From Sialis fuliginosa (lineage: Eukaryota; Arthropoda; Insecta; Megaloptera; Sialidae): DNA of 64,000 nucleotides. The stretch spans positions 7,351,001 to 7,415,000 of the forward strand of contig OY540817.1 of the NCBI GenBank assembly GCA_961205875.1. The letters are read 5' to 3'. The notes under the pieces were generated by a model. It was not told the origin of the DNA and did not search any database. It saw only the letters and a program-made list of their open reading frames with translations. A program made the translations under genes and the position numbers. Positions 11,624 through 22,265 of the stretch are shown here, in pieces (position 1 is the first letter of the stretch; each line of letters opens with the position of its first letter).

Positions 11624-12022
11624 ATATAAATAATTTAAAATGTTATATATTATATAACTATTTTTTTTATTCAACCAATGACCTTAAACCTCGAAAACAA
11701 AATTAAAATTTTATAAATTTAAGTATATAAATTACAAAAGTTAAGATATAAGAATACATTTTAATTAGATATATTAATATTATTAAATATCGATCTGTCT
11801 TTCCGACACATAAGTGCAACGATTAAGTTTATTACAGACACGGAAAAGTGTTTGTCTTGAACTGGAACGGAAATCGGGGAAAATTTGTTTTCTTTGAAAA
11901 GTGATCACATAACTTCTCTTTTTCAGCATAATATTAAACGGCTACTGATAGGAACAGATATATGCCCACCATTATTTAAAAAAAAATATGTAAGCTCTGT
12001 GATACTACATAGGCGCAACTGC
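11624..12022. other. A+T-rich interval
   Basis: An ORF at 11885-12094 runs into foldback F1 and is not a credible gene. Confidence 0.4.
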
Positions 12023-12267
12023 TACACGGATAGAAAAGTTGACTTGGGCCAAGAAATCCTTGTTTTTTATATAACGAAAACAATATTTTCTTAATTTAAG
12101 AATATACTCTTAATCCAGAAAATTGTTGTTTCTCTTTAAAGAAATATTGTTGAACGAAAACAATAATATACTTGGATTAAGAATACATTCTTATATTAAG
12201 AAAATATTGTTTTCGTTATATTATAAAACAAGATTTTCTTGGCCCAAGTCACTTTTCTACCTGTGTA
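12023..12267. mobile_element. Foldback MITE F1
   Basis: Arms of at least 80 bp face each other: 'gacttgggccaagaa' and 'gaaaacaatattttcttaa' on the left, their complements on the right. An asymmetric centre lies around 'ttctctttaaagaaatattg'. The ends are TACACGGATAG and CTACCTGTGTA, compatible with a TA duplication around CACGG/CTGTG termini. It is about 95% identical by eye to F2 (17284-17526) in the opposite orientation. No coding capacity. Confidence 0.8.
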
Positions 12268-13425
12268 CAAGGTTATATTATTTGTATCAATAAATATGTA
12301 TTCTTTAATATATAACTTTATTATAATAACACATGTATGTATATCAAACGATTGATTTTGTTTTCAATCGATTTCAGATACTAGATTTATATTAGGTATT
12401 ATGTATAAAATTGTTTGACAAGTACTTTACTATTTCTTCGGTTTGTTATTATCGTGATAATAATGCAAATACGAAAATCATTTTCTTAGTTCATATACGT
12501 GTTAGCCGTTGCTTTATACGTTAGAATTTTCTACGCGACCACAGTACATTTTCCCAACTAGAATCCTTAAACGTTTCGTGACAAAAATTCTTAAAATCGT
12601 GATTGGAAATCGTCTAAGAATTTTTCCCAACTATACATTGTTTATAATGTGTTCTATATTATATCGAATAGTTCGATCAGTAGTTTCCATTAGTTTTGTT
12701 TTCGTTGAAATGTCCGTGCTGTTTGACAAAGCAATTTGAAATATCATATTGAATTTAGGACGAATTTAAAAAGGAACAAAATAATATTATCGAATGAGTG
12801 TGTCAAAAACATCTTGTTACCATAACTTTTTATAAAAGTAAGGGAGAGGTTCTTTGAAATGGACACTTTTTAACACTTTCCAAAACGATTTTATTAAACG
12901 CAGTTAGAAAACATAGCAAATTGATTAAAAATATGCTACATAAAGTTTTTTTTTTTTTTTTTTTTAATTTAAATTATTGGCCATCGGGCGTAGCCCCTCA
13001 GCCAGACTTGAACTGTAGTGTTATATAATATATATTTTTTTTTTTCTTGTGTTTATTTTTATTTTTATTTCTGTTGTTATTTTATGTTTTATTTTTTAAA
13101 TTTTTTTCCTATTTTTGTTTGTTTATTTCTATTCTATTTGCTTACTACTTAATTATACATAAAGTTAATAAGCGAGATTTGAGTGTTGTATGTTTTTTCG
13201 TAATTTATAAAAAATGTAAATTGCTCATTTTAAGAATAGTCAGACATTTAATTACAGCCTCATAACCTAACCTTCGTCCCTTTTGCGGATTTGGGCGGTT
13301 TTCACAATAATTAAGGATATTATATACTATATAATTAAAATTTAATTCATACCTTGAAACCCGAAATTGTAACAATTATAACGAAAAATAGTTCATAAGA
13401 TTTTATTGTTTTACAAAATATATTA
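12268..13425. other. A+T-rich interval
   Basis: No gene. It includes a T run at about 12946-12965 followed by 'ggccatcgggcgtagcccc' (about 12980), which looks repeat-derived. A hydrophobic ORF at 13047-13265 is T-run-driven. Confidence 0.4.
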
Positions 13426-13613
13426 TTGCCCGCGATTTCATCCGCGTAGAAATTGTATTTTTTATCTAAACAATTTTTAGAACACAATCTTCTTCAGTAT
13501 GCCAGCTACCTCCTTGCCAAATTTCATCAAGGTTGGTTCAGCGGTTTAGTCGTAAAAAGTAACAAAAAGACAAATAGACAGAGTTACTTTTGCATTTATA
13601 ATATTCGTAGTGA
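13426..13613 (-). mobile_element. Helitron-like non-autonomous element
   Basis: Minus-strand copy of the type at 2314. It reads left to right as 'cccgcgatttcatccgcg', then 'gccaaatttcatcaaggt', 'gttcagcggtttagtcg', 'agacaaatagacagag' and 'tgcatttataatattcgtag'. This order is the standard insect arrangement. The ends are worn. Confidence 0.65.
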
Positions 13614-14035
13614 TAATTCCAAAAATAACGGAAAGCACATCAGTAGGCATTGAAAACGATGACCATTTTGGAAATTTTGTCATCCGTTCTTAAGTAAATA
13701 AAAAATATCACATGCTAAATCGAAATATTAATTAACAAATAGTTAAGTACGTATTTAAAACAAAATAAAGCAGTACATTGTTAACTCCGAACACATCTGC
13801 ATAAGTTTTCTGCAGTAATATTTAATAACCCATAAAAACCTAGAAATTCCTGCAAACTCCTAGTATCAGTAAATTTTCAAAAGCCACAACTATATTCCTG
13901 AGTGCAAAACGAACAAAAAAATCTCAGAAAACTGATCTTCGTATCGCGTACATGTAACCTAACAAAACACATCGTGTTCTCTTGTAAAATGAACACTTAA
14001 CTACTTAGCAAAACTTTTAACACAACTAGAAGTGG
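13614..14035. other. A+T-rich interval
   Basis: Nothing recognised. Confidence 0.35.
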
Positions 14036-14285
14036 GCTAATTGCATTTCCCGGCTTACGTAACCACGACGGCTGTCCCTATTTCATTACATAACATTTAT
14101 ATTCCGAGTCTGTGCCCGCCACATTATTATACTATGTGTAGATTCTTACGTAAACGTTTTCGGCTCATACGTCATTAGTGTCACTAAGAATGAAGTGGCT
14201 ACGATACGTTTTGGTTTAATAAACTCTACCAAACAAACATCGCCTGAAATTATTGCTCAAACAGCATTCATACAGGTAAATTTTT
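14036..14285. other. G+C-richer unique block
   Basis: Non-repetitive sequence with several ACGTA/TACGT cores (14056, 14149, 14170). It ends in 'cattcatacag' followed by GTAAAT, a weak donor-like junction near 14275. No upstream acceptor or ORF supports an exon. Possible conserved non-coding DNA. Confidence 0.25.
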
Positions 14286-15049
14286 ATATAAACTTAAAAT
14301 GCTCTATTGAAAAAATATTCTAGAATGATCTAAAGGATTTTAGAGCAAAAATAAACATTTTTTATCTTCTTAACTGATTTTATTTAAGATTAGAAAAAAA
14401 AATTCATAAATAATGTTTAAAATAAAATTTATATAAATATACCTATCTGATAAATAATGTAAGTTTAATTAAAATTCTAGAACCTGGAAGCTCTTAGATC
14501 TTGAGTACGACATAAAGCTGAAATGACCAATTTGAATTTACTAAATATCGTAGTACATTTGTACCGTGAAGGGTTTCCCTTTTAGACCATTCATTACTAA
14601 ACTACTAATCTCCTGATGGTAAATTGTTGAGTAAATTGCCTGTGTTGATACCTTGGAATGGTGGTTCTCGATATTTCTGCATAAGTGCACTAAAACTATC
14701 ATAATATAGCTAGTTTAAACCCAGTTTACACGAACATTCCCTTTATAGTAAAATTTGATATACTTTGTTGTGTTATACATGTAATGTTGCTTATTAAATT
14801 TTATCGTAGTATATTATAGTTGAAAATAAAGGAAAAGTCGTAAAAATTTGTTTTGAATTTTTATATATTTTTTTAATACTCAACAATATTACAGTTTATT
14901 TCATAAAATATATACATGTAAGATAAAATAAAAAACGTAATACTCGCAACATTTGAAAACTGAATATGTATTTTATAATTGTATTTATAATACATATTTT
15001 AAATATATGAAAATATCATGAAGTAAAGGATTTTCATAACTTGAAATAA
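14286..15049. other. A+T-rich interval
   Basis: Bases 14610-14660 ('ctcctgatggtaaattg') resemble a fragment of a common lepidopteran repeat. No gene is seen. Confidence 0.3.
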
Positions 15050-15127
15050 CAGTGGCGTTACCAGAATTTTTAGTAGGCGTCTTTACGTAGACGCTGAAAA
15101 AAAACTGCACAGAATTAGAAATTAATG
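15050..15127 (+). mobile_element. Orphan hAT left end
   Basis: CAGTGGCGTTACCAG is a typical hAT terminus of the 'CAGTGGCGTA' group. No matching right end was found downstream before other repeat sequence begins. Confidence 0.35.
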
Positions 15128-15432
15128 ATTTTCGGATTTTTTCCTGTACTTGTGCCAAATTTCAAGATTCTATAGGTTAACGGGAAATACCTATAGGTTT
15201 TGATAATTACTCAGTGAGTTAGTCTGTTAGTATCAAAATACTCTTTTTATTGTACTGACAATGAGTTAGAAATTTGATTTTTTTACAAGACTATGAGACT
15301 GTAGACCTAAGTATTTGGTATTAATTTCAACTTGATACCTCTAGCCATTTGTGATAAAAAGGGTTTTGACGGACAACAATGATCCTATAAGGGTTATGTT
15401 TATTTTATTTTGAGATACGGAACCCTAAAAAT
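15128..15432 (+). mobile_element. RTE-like LINE 3' tail fragment
   Basis: The sequence has 'gccaaatttcaagattct', 'aacgggaaatacctatagg', 'gatcctataagggtt' and 'gatacggaaccctaaaaa'. These phrases occur in this order in the 3' region of abundant RTE-type LINEs of Lepidoptera (recalled, not searched). No ORF remains. It is one of the better clues to the host order. Confidence 0.5.
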
Positions 15433-15568
15433 GCAAAAAAATTATCAAATGTAGCTTAAATGTGGATGTAATAAAAACCAACACAATGTTATAAATACTT
15501 AGGTCAGGTATGTTTATAAAATACATTTTATATTTTATTTATAATATTTTCAAGTAATTACTTCACAT

Positions 15569-16480
15569 CAGAGATGTGACTTATTTGAAATAGATCCATT
15601 TAAAATGCAAATACAAAATGCAAAATACCTATTTCCATTTTCTATTTTAAATGCCTGTCTCTAAAAACCATTTTTGCATTTACGTTTCAAATATTTTTTA
15701 TATCCATTTTCCATTTTGAAAATGCAAAATACATTTTTATAAATAATATTTTGAGTACCTATTGCTATTGATCAAGTAATGTCAAACTATTTTCATGAAA
15801 TAATGTTGGTACCATATATAAGTTAGTAATTATAAAATACATACATTATTCATTTATTCAAAGTAATGAAAAACTAGAAATACATGATAGCTGTTTGTAA
15901 AGACGCGTTAAAAATATCATCCGTAACAGTAAAAGAGTGCAACTTACAGACAAACAACGTGTGGAAATGCAACAACTAAAATCGGCGTTAATGTACATGT
16001 GTTCTGCATATAAATTAAAAACTAAATTTTTCGAAATCAAATCTATTTTTTTTTTATTGACAAAAAAAACCGGATAGTTCACAACTAAAGTGGTGCTAGG
16101 CCATAGCCTTAATATTAACTTCTAAATAGTATTAAAAATTTATAAACTGACAACTATCTGTAGCGTAGAAAATTTTGTAAAACCCACGTACTTGGTAAAT
16201 CTCTTGAAAAATGAAACTATAAAGAATTTACTAATCTGTTGAAATCATTAAATCGAGGGTTCATTTCAATTAAACGAAAAAATTATTATTATGTTGTATT
16301 GAAAATTGCAAAATTTGAAATAAATAAAAATAAATGAAAAACATTTTATTTTAAAAACCATTTTGAAAATATCTATTTTCCATTTTGCATTTTGAAAGAA
16401 ATTTTTAAAAACCATTTTGCATTTGAAATAAAATGATTTTTATTTCAAATGCATTGTGACAACCATTTTGCACATCTCTG
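15569..16480. mobile_element. hAT-type non-autonomous element
   Basis: The ends are CAGAGATGTG and CACATCTCTG. They are flanked by an imperfect 8-bp duplication (CTTCACAT at 15561, CTTCAGAT at 16481; 7 of 8). CAGAGATG-type ends with 8-bp duplications fit the hAT superfamily. Both subterminal regions are dense in CCATTTTGCATTT-like motifs in both orientations, which may be transposase-binding repeats. The ORF at 15858-16082 encodes nothing recognisable. Confidence 0.75.
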
Positions 16481-16619
16481 CTTCAGATGCACATTAAGGA
16501 AGATAAACAAATTATAAAAATAAAACATGCATTCAATAACAGTTGTTATATTGATGTAATCAAATCTTCATGTTCAGACAAGCAACCATAATACAAAACC
16601 CTAAATAAAAAACAACCAT
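16481..16619. other. Short spacer
   Basis: Nothing recognised. Confidence 0.3.
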
Positions 16620-16955
16620 ATATTAATCCACCCACGTCCTTAAATCTCTACACATGTATGGGCAGTTTGTAAGCAATAACACAGCAAGACGAAACTGCAA
16701 CAAAAATAATACATACAACGTCGTCGCATGTCTGATTACATCTGGGAGACAGACACGTTGGTTTAAATGCGGTGAAGACATTTGGCCATAACTCTTACTT
16801 CACTGGATTTCACTGTTTTGTTTGTGTTTGGCATAAAGAGGCACGCCGCTGCCGCCGCCCGTTACTCTCATACGAGTTTATGACATGTACAGAAATGTAG
16901 TACGCGGAGTTCTGAACGTGAGGTGCGTGTAGATAAACTCCTCAACGGTTAAATT
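16620..16955. other. G+C-richer unique block
   Basis: Among the most complex sequence in the window, with 'cacgccgctgccgccgcccg' near 16842 and E-box-like CATGTC/CACGTT cores. No ORF with splice sites is visible. Candidate conserved non-coding DNA or promoter-proximal sequence. Confidence 0.3.
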
Positions 16956-17283
16956 GAGCTTGGTTTAAATTTCAGTTTTATGTGGAAATTAAGGCTGTTA
17001 TATTGTAGTTATTATTTAAGTACTAAATCATTTGAACATTCTGAAAGACGCCAGTTCGTAAAATTTATTTTTATTACGGGATTACAGTATTTAATAAGTT
17101 ATAAAATGTAATGCTTTTTTATTAATTTATTTTCATTCTTTTTTACAAAAAACAGTTGTTTTAAACTTTTTTCGATTATTTTTTCTGATTGTCTGTATAT
17201 AGTATATGTAGCATTAAAAAAAAATCTTTGATAAAATATTCATAAGTCGGTATTATTTATTATTAAATCGATCTTATAACACG
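16956..17283. other. A+T-rich interval
   Basis: Nothing recognised. Confidence 0.35.
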
Positions 17284-17526
17284 TGCAGTGTAGAAAAAGT
17301 GACTTGGGCCAAGAAAATCTTGTTTTATATATAACGAAAACAATATTTTCTTAATATAAGAATGTATTCTTAATTCAAGTATATTATTGTTTTCGTCCAA
17401 CAATATTTCTTTAAAGAGAAACAACAATTTTCTGGATTAAGAGTATATTCTTAATTAAGACAATATTGTTTTCGTTATATAAAAAACAAGAATTTCGTGG
17501 CCCAAGTCAACATTTCTATCCGTGTA
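17284..17526. mobile_element. Foldback MITE F2
   Basis: Inverted-orientation sister of F1. It has the same arms ('gacttgggccaagaaaa', 'ttaatataagaatgtattc') and the complementary centre ('caatatttctttaaagag'). The right end CTATCCGTGTA is intact, while the left end is mutated (GTGCAGTGTAGAAAA). Two close, nearly identical copies suggest fairly recent activity. Confidence 0.8.
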
Positions 17527-18558
17527 GGAAACTCAGGCTAGCGCTAGGATGGTGAGAGCACTGAAAATCTTTAAAAGTATTACGAGTAAACTAACTAGCC
17601 AAACGGCATTATCTTCAGAATAAAATAAGCTACAATAAATTTTCTTATTTGAAAAAAAAATCGAAGCATGACTATAATTTGTTAATATTTTCATTTTTGT
17701 TTTTATTTTTTATAAAAAATATAGACAATTTAATTTTTTGTCTCAAAAAGATTATTTTTTGTATAATTCTGTATTTTGTCGATCAAAAAGCAGTTTTTAA
17801 GATATTTGGAATTAAAAAAAAAATTGTTAAAAAATTCAATATGTTATATAAATAATTATAAAAAATTAAAATTATACTGGAACGTATCCTTATAAAAGCC
17901 TTTATAACATATTATAAATTCAATAAAATGCTCGAGGTTGACCTGAAAAGTGATTTTTTATTTATGGAATGACCCACAAACTAAATTTACCTACTTTAAA
18001 TAAAATAGTTCGAGTATTACTTGAAGTAACGGTAGCTTTACCAACGCGCATGGATCAAACAAATGCGAATTTTAATTAAAATATAAAAAAATAATAATAA
18101 AAAAAAAACAAATTCGATACGTGTTTCATGAATAATAAAGACTCGAGAAATTTTCTAGAAATATGCTTCTCCTTCGACAATGTAATCATATGGAATCCTT
18201 CGACAGATATCATTGGTTTTCACGTCGGTTCTTTCAATTTCAGAAAAAAGCGTTTATCAAAATTGATCTCATTCATGATTTTGGTTAGATAAACAAAAAA
18301 GAAAATGAGATACTGTTCAATTCGTGTTGAATATTTTTTCCAATAGATTCGTGAAATGGTAGTTGTTTTGACAACATATTTTCACTGAAGAAAAAAGTAG
18401 ATTCATTCATAGTACATATAAAAAAAACATCTGCCAAGTAAATGCACAATGCTTCCTCATGTTAACTATTAATTAACATTTTTGTACCTCCCTTAGTAAG
18501 TAACGAACTCAGCATTTTGTATTTGCTAGATTTTCCATCAAAAATGTTTATGTAAAAT
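17527..18558. other. A+T-rich interval
   Basis: No gene. An ORF at 17649-17855 is lysine/isoleucine/phenylalanine low-complexity sequence. Confidence 0.4.
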
Positions 18559-18573
18559 ACGACACATTTATTA

Positions 18574-18815
18574 TAAAAGTCTTGAGGCTTCCGCGGTGAT
18601 CTTGATATGGATCTTGGCTTCTGGGTGTAAGCCACATCGATTTGGTCGTGTTATTGGCCAACGTTTCGTCATACATTGCACTGGACATCTTCAGGGCTCT
18701 TCTAAAAGTGCAGCACTTTAAGAAGAGCCCTGAAGATGTCCACTGCAATGTTTGACGAAACGTTGGCCGATAACACGACCAAATCGACGCGGCTTACACC
18801 CAGAAACCAAGACCC
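18574..18815. mobile_element. Family A inverted-repeat insertion, copy 1
   Basis: Two arms of about 110 bp face each other. The right arm reads 'agagccctgaagatgtcc', 'gacgaaacgttggccgataa', 'cacgaccaaatcgacgcgg', 'cttacacccagaaaccaag', and the left arm is its complement plus about 30 further bases to 'aagtcttgaggcttccgcgg'. The whole is flanked by an exact 15-bp duplication, ACGACACATTTATTA (18559-18573 and 18816-18830). Long variable duplications suit target-primed reverse transcription. CTGAAGA-hairpin-GAAACGT inside each arm resembles the hammerhead-like module of Penelope-like elements. No protein is encoded. Confidence 0.75.
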
Positions 18816-18830
18816 ACGACACATTTATTA

Positions 18831-19774
18831 CTTACCACAGTAATGTGTATTATATAATTGACATTATGACATTATTGGAAAACTAATATTTATAATACAA
18901 AGGTGAGTTTTATTTCTGACAAATCCCATTGAAATTTTTCATATAAGTATTAAAAATTATGAAGTCTTGTATGTTTCTCCATACCGTTATATTTTTGCTT
19001 ATGTTCTTTGTAATAATATTCATTAACTATTATAAGATAATCAGATAAAACACGTAACTAGTTTGGCTGGCCTCAAGAGTACACTACTTGTTAATATCTG
19101 TACATTTATGCACTGTATGTAACTGTACATTTGACTTTCTTGAAAGTTTGAGTTTGTCTCTCCCCATACAAGTATCATTACTAATCCTAACATTTCGTGG
19201 TAGAAGGTCGATGCCCTTCGAGACCAACCCAAGAATCTGAGTTGCTTGAGAAAAGGGGTGTGTTTCACCCGCTAACGTCTAAAGTCATGCAAGCATATAC
19301 TATTTAGTCTTGTACGTTAATGACTATCACGCCCTGCTAAGTAAAGGTAGTAATTCTTAATGTACTCATATATTCATCTCAAACATTAGAGACATCATTC
19401 TGAAGTTAAGTATTGCTGCTTTTAGTACGGACGGATAATATTAATTCTATCAAATTGCTTTTACCTTTGACAAGAAAAATATATATTACTTACTCTTACA
19501 CTATTACGCACAACTCTTATTATACTGTTTTCTAAATTATGGTTTAACAATTTACTTTTATTATATGTAGAACTGCAAGTCGCGGCGAAACAAAAACGCT
19601 TTTTAAGAGACTATCAGGTTATTAAATTCATGACCAATACGAGAATTCAGTTTAAAAATTTTATATAACTCTCGTATCGATATTTTTAGATTAATTTTCA
19701 ATAAAAAAAATTATGATTTTTTATAGTAATATTATTTCTTTATTTCTTTTTATGGAACACACCTATACCGGGTG
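18831..19774. other. Unclassified interval
   Basis: Bases 19060-19270 are less A+T-rich and carry a minus-strand ORF (19041-19268) with no recognisable domain. No repeat boundary or splice structure was found. Confidence 0.3.
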
Positions 19775-20395
19775 GTCTATTTAAATTATTTTAAATTGGG
19801 ACAAGCAAATATCTCGAAGAATAAAATTTTTCAGGGAAAATATTTGATACAAAAGTTTAAGGATAAAGAAAGGAAAACCAATGGATGTAAAAATTTTGAC
19901 TTTGAGTGGAGGTTAAAGATATTTTTGGGGGCAACTAACTTTTTTTAAAAGGGAACCTATTTTTTTTTTAGATATTTGTATTTTACAGAAAAAAAGAAAC
20001 AACTTTTATATGGAAAGTTTTTTTTCAATAACTTCAATTTTAAACGAACATTTTTTGATATAAAAATTTATTTATACACGTTTCAGAAAAAAAATCAACT
20101 TATAACAAGGAAGATTTTAAATTTTTTGGATTTTTGAATGGAAAAAAACGTTTTTTTAATGTTAATTAAAAAAATTGGTTAAAATTGAGATTTTTGGAAA
20201 AACTTTTCTGACAAAAGTTGTTTCTTTTTTCTATAAAATACAAATATGTAAGAAAAGGAATAGGTTTCTATTCAAAAAGATCTTAAAATCTTCACTGAAG
20301 ATAAGAAACTTTACCTCCATTGATTTTTTCCCTTTTAATCCTGAAAAACCTTAGTTGTCGAGATATATATTTTATGTATAGAAAGGTAAATAATT
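19775..20395. repeat. Large imperfect inverted repeat Q1
   Basis: The left half ('aaatatctcgaagaa', 'gaaaaccaatgga', 'gagtggaggttaaag', 'agaaacaacttttatatgg') is roughly mirrored by the right half ('gacaaaagttgtttctttt', 'tttacctccattgatttt', 'gttgtcgagatatatat'). A shorter relative lies at 60995-61180. It could be a foldback element. Ends and class are unresolved. Confidence 0.5.
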
Positions 20396-20794
20396 TAATA
20401 TAAGTAAAATATTGTAGGGTAAGTCCAGGAAAGATGGCCATACCTAGTAACTTTTATATATATCTTTAGATGGTAATTCTATTGTATAATCTATTAGTTT
20501 CATTTTTGTTAAACATTTACATGAAAATATTTTTAAGTATTGAAAAAGACAAGGAAAATCAGGTTTTATATAACCGAGATATAATTAATTTTACTGCAGT
20601 TTACAAATTGTTTCTCTGTACATAACCCATGTTTATCTTTTGTAATTATTTTGTCCTAATAAGAGTATTGTTACCTCAAATTATAAATTCAGTAAATTTT
20701 TTATATATCTTTTATAATTTAGCTAGAGGTATAATTTTTTTATTCATTCATTTATTTTCCAGCTTACAAACCAATTATATTTCTGAAGAACAAA
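20396..20794. other. A+T-rich interval
   Basis: Overlapping ORFs on both strands (20629-20937, 20775-20975) are mutually exclusive and low-complexity. Confidence 0.35.
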
Positions 20795-20905
20795 CCTTTC
20801 GACCAGTCAAGGAATTTTTCAAATTGGACCAGTACTTTTGGAGATCTAAGAAAACGAACATGTACACATACATACAAACGAAGTATTTTATATCTATTAT
20901 AAATA
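20795..20905 (+). mobile_element. Helitron-like element fragment
   Basis: It contains 'aatttttcaaattggacc', 'agtacttttggagat', 'catacatacaaacg' and a worn 'ctattataaa'. This order is usual near one end of a common insect Helitron-like repeat. It overlaps an ORF that I therefore reject as a gene. Confidence 0.4.
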
Positions 20906-21367
20906 ACATCAAAATATTCACAAAGCTCTTCTTATAAACATAGAGAAAGTAAACTAACAATACCTTTATGTACACACCTACATAGAATGTGTATGTATGT
21001 ACATTTATAACCCAAAACAGAATTACCGTAAATTGGCAGTGCAGCGTGTGTGTTAACGACGCTGTACGATAGAAGAGTGTTAATAATCTAGGACGATCAT
21101 TATGCGATACATTTAGAGAGAGTGTACACGTTTAATGCTAGTGTGTACAGGGTGTCAGCTTGTTACGTATGCGTAGGTGTGTGAGAGATACACAAACAAT
21201 ATACTTACAGGATGAGTAATGAAGTGTGACATGTAAATATTTTCTATGTACATATTCGTACGTACCTTTAGAAAATTACCAACAGGCTGTGAGATGTCGT
21301 CTTATGTATGAAATATTTTACAGTAATATAAGTTTTTGTGAATGTGTATGTATTTAAATACATTTGA
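20906..21367. other. Moderately complex interval
   Basis: Bases 21030-21200 are GT-rich ('gcagcgtgtgtgttaacg', 'gggtgtcagcttgttacg') with no repeat ends or ORF. Unknown. Confidence 0.25.
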
Positions 21368-21480
21368 TATCCCCCGCGGCTTCGCCCGCGTATATTATTA
21401 AATTGGTTTGGATATAAATACGCATCACATCCTCACCATGGCGACAGTGATATGGTTTAATTACATTTAAATACATTAAG
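21368..21480 (-). mobile_element. Helitron-like 3' region fragment
   Basis: Starts with the palindrome 'cccgcggcttcgcccgcg', the signature found just inside the 3' end of the insect repeat at 36386-37191. The terminal CTAGT has been lost. Confidence 0.45.
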
Positions 21481-21526
21481 GATTTTGATTACTCGTTCCA
21501 CAAAAACAGAAGTTTTGTACTTGTGA

Positions 21527-21542
21527 GGGGGGGGGGGGGGGG
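21527..21542 (+). repeat. Homopolymer of 16 G
   Basis: An uninterrupted run of 16 G in an otherwise A+T-rich setting. Other runs occur at 32671-32681 (11 G), 40017-40028 (12 C) and 44220-44230 (11 C), several of them at transposon edges. Confidence 0.9.
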
Positions 21543-21659
21543 CGAAAATGAATATGACAATAAAACAGCTCACTGATTTCATTTTTCTATCGTAATGGGA
21601 AAAGTTTTATTAATTTTGAGAGCCAAAATTTTTTTTAACAAAATCTAATTAATTACTTT

Positions 21660-21912
21660 TATAGATCAGAAAATTAGAAACCCTTATAGTTTCGCTCAGT
21701 CCGTCTGTCTATACAAATTTTATACCTATTAAGATGAAATTGGGTATACGGACGTAGATTGATTATCCAAAATGATTAGACTTAAAAAAAAGTTTTCTGA
21801 CTCCCTTCCCATAGACTGAAAAGTATATTCAAAATTTTTTTTTCACTTATTGCATCTTTAGATAGGTCTCCTAAAAAATGTTTTAGGACCTTTTAATTTT
21901 AACCCTTATAAT
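21660..21912 (+). repeat. Dispersed repeat E, copy 1
   Basis: It shares with 63010-63300 (opposite strand) the blocks 'cttatagtttcgctc.gt', 'tatacctattaa.at.aaat', 'ggacgtagattgat.a.cc', 'cccatagactgaaaagt' and 'gataggtctcct'. The class is not clear. The arrangement resembles a LINE 3' region or a long MITE interior. Confidence 0.65.
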
Positions 21913-22154
21913 TTCTAAGCTACTGATGCAAAAAATCTGAAAAAATTCCAGAATGTAGCTTTTAATTAGTACTTTCAATGAAAATTATAAAATAAAATTA
22001 TAAATAGTTAAAAAATTTTGAAATATGATTTTGCAATGTCGGATTTGTACTGATTTGATTGTATGTGTTATTAAAATATCAAAAAATATGAAAACAAGAA
22101 TAAAAAAGGATTTTTTTTTTGTAATTGATATTCTATTATACATTTATAGCATTT
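21913..22154. other. A+T-rich interval
   Basis: Nothing recognised. Confidence 0.3.
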
Positions 22155-22265
22155 GAATACATCCCCTAAGTGACGTCAATTTCCGCGTGGCCGCTGATTG
22201 GTCAAGGAGCTGATGAGACTATCTTGTCTTTATATACCTTGACGTTTACCTATCATTCTCTTTTT
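22155..22265 (+). promoter_or_regulatory. Promoter-like CRE/CCAAT/TATA block
   Basis: In order on the plus strand: a consensus CRE TGACGTCA (22171-22178), an inverted CCAAT box ATTGG (22197-22201) and TATATA (22231-22236). Spacings of about 20-30 bp suit a core promoter, and a start would be expected near 22261-22265 (around 'tcattctc'). The block is much richer in G+C than its flanks. No downstream ORF follows, so it could serve a non-coding transcript, be a viral or transposon promoter remnant, or be coincidence. Confidence 0.3.

Noticed and set aside
20629-20937. 102-codon ORF, the second longest in the window
   Set aside because: Its second half is a Helitron-like repeat fragment, the first half is hydrophobic A+T-driven sequence, and a minus-strand ORF overlaps it.
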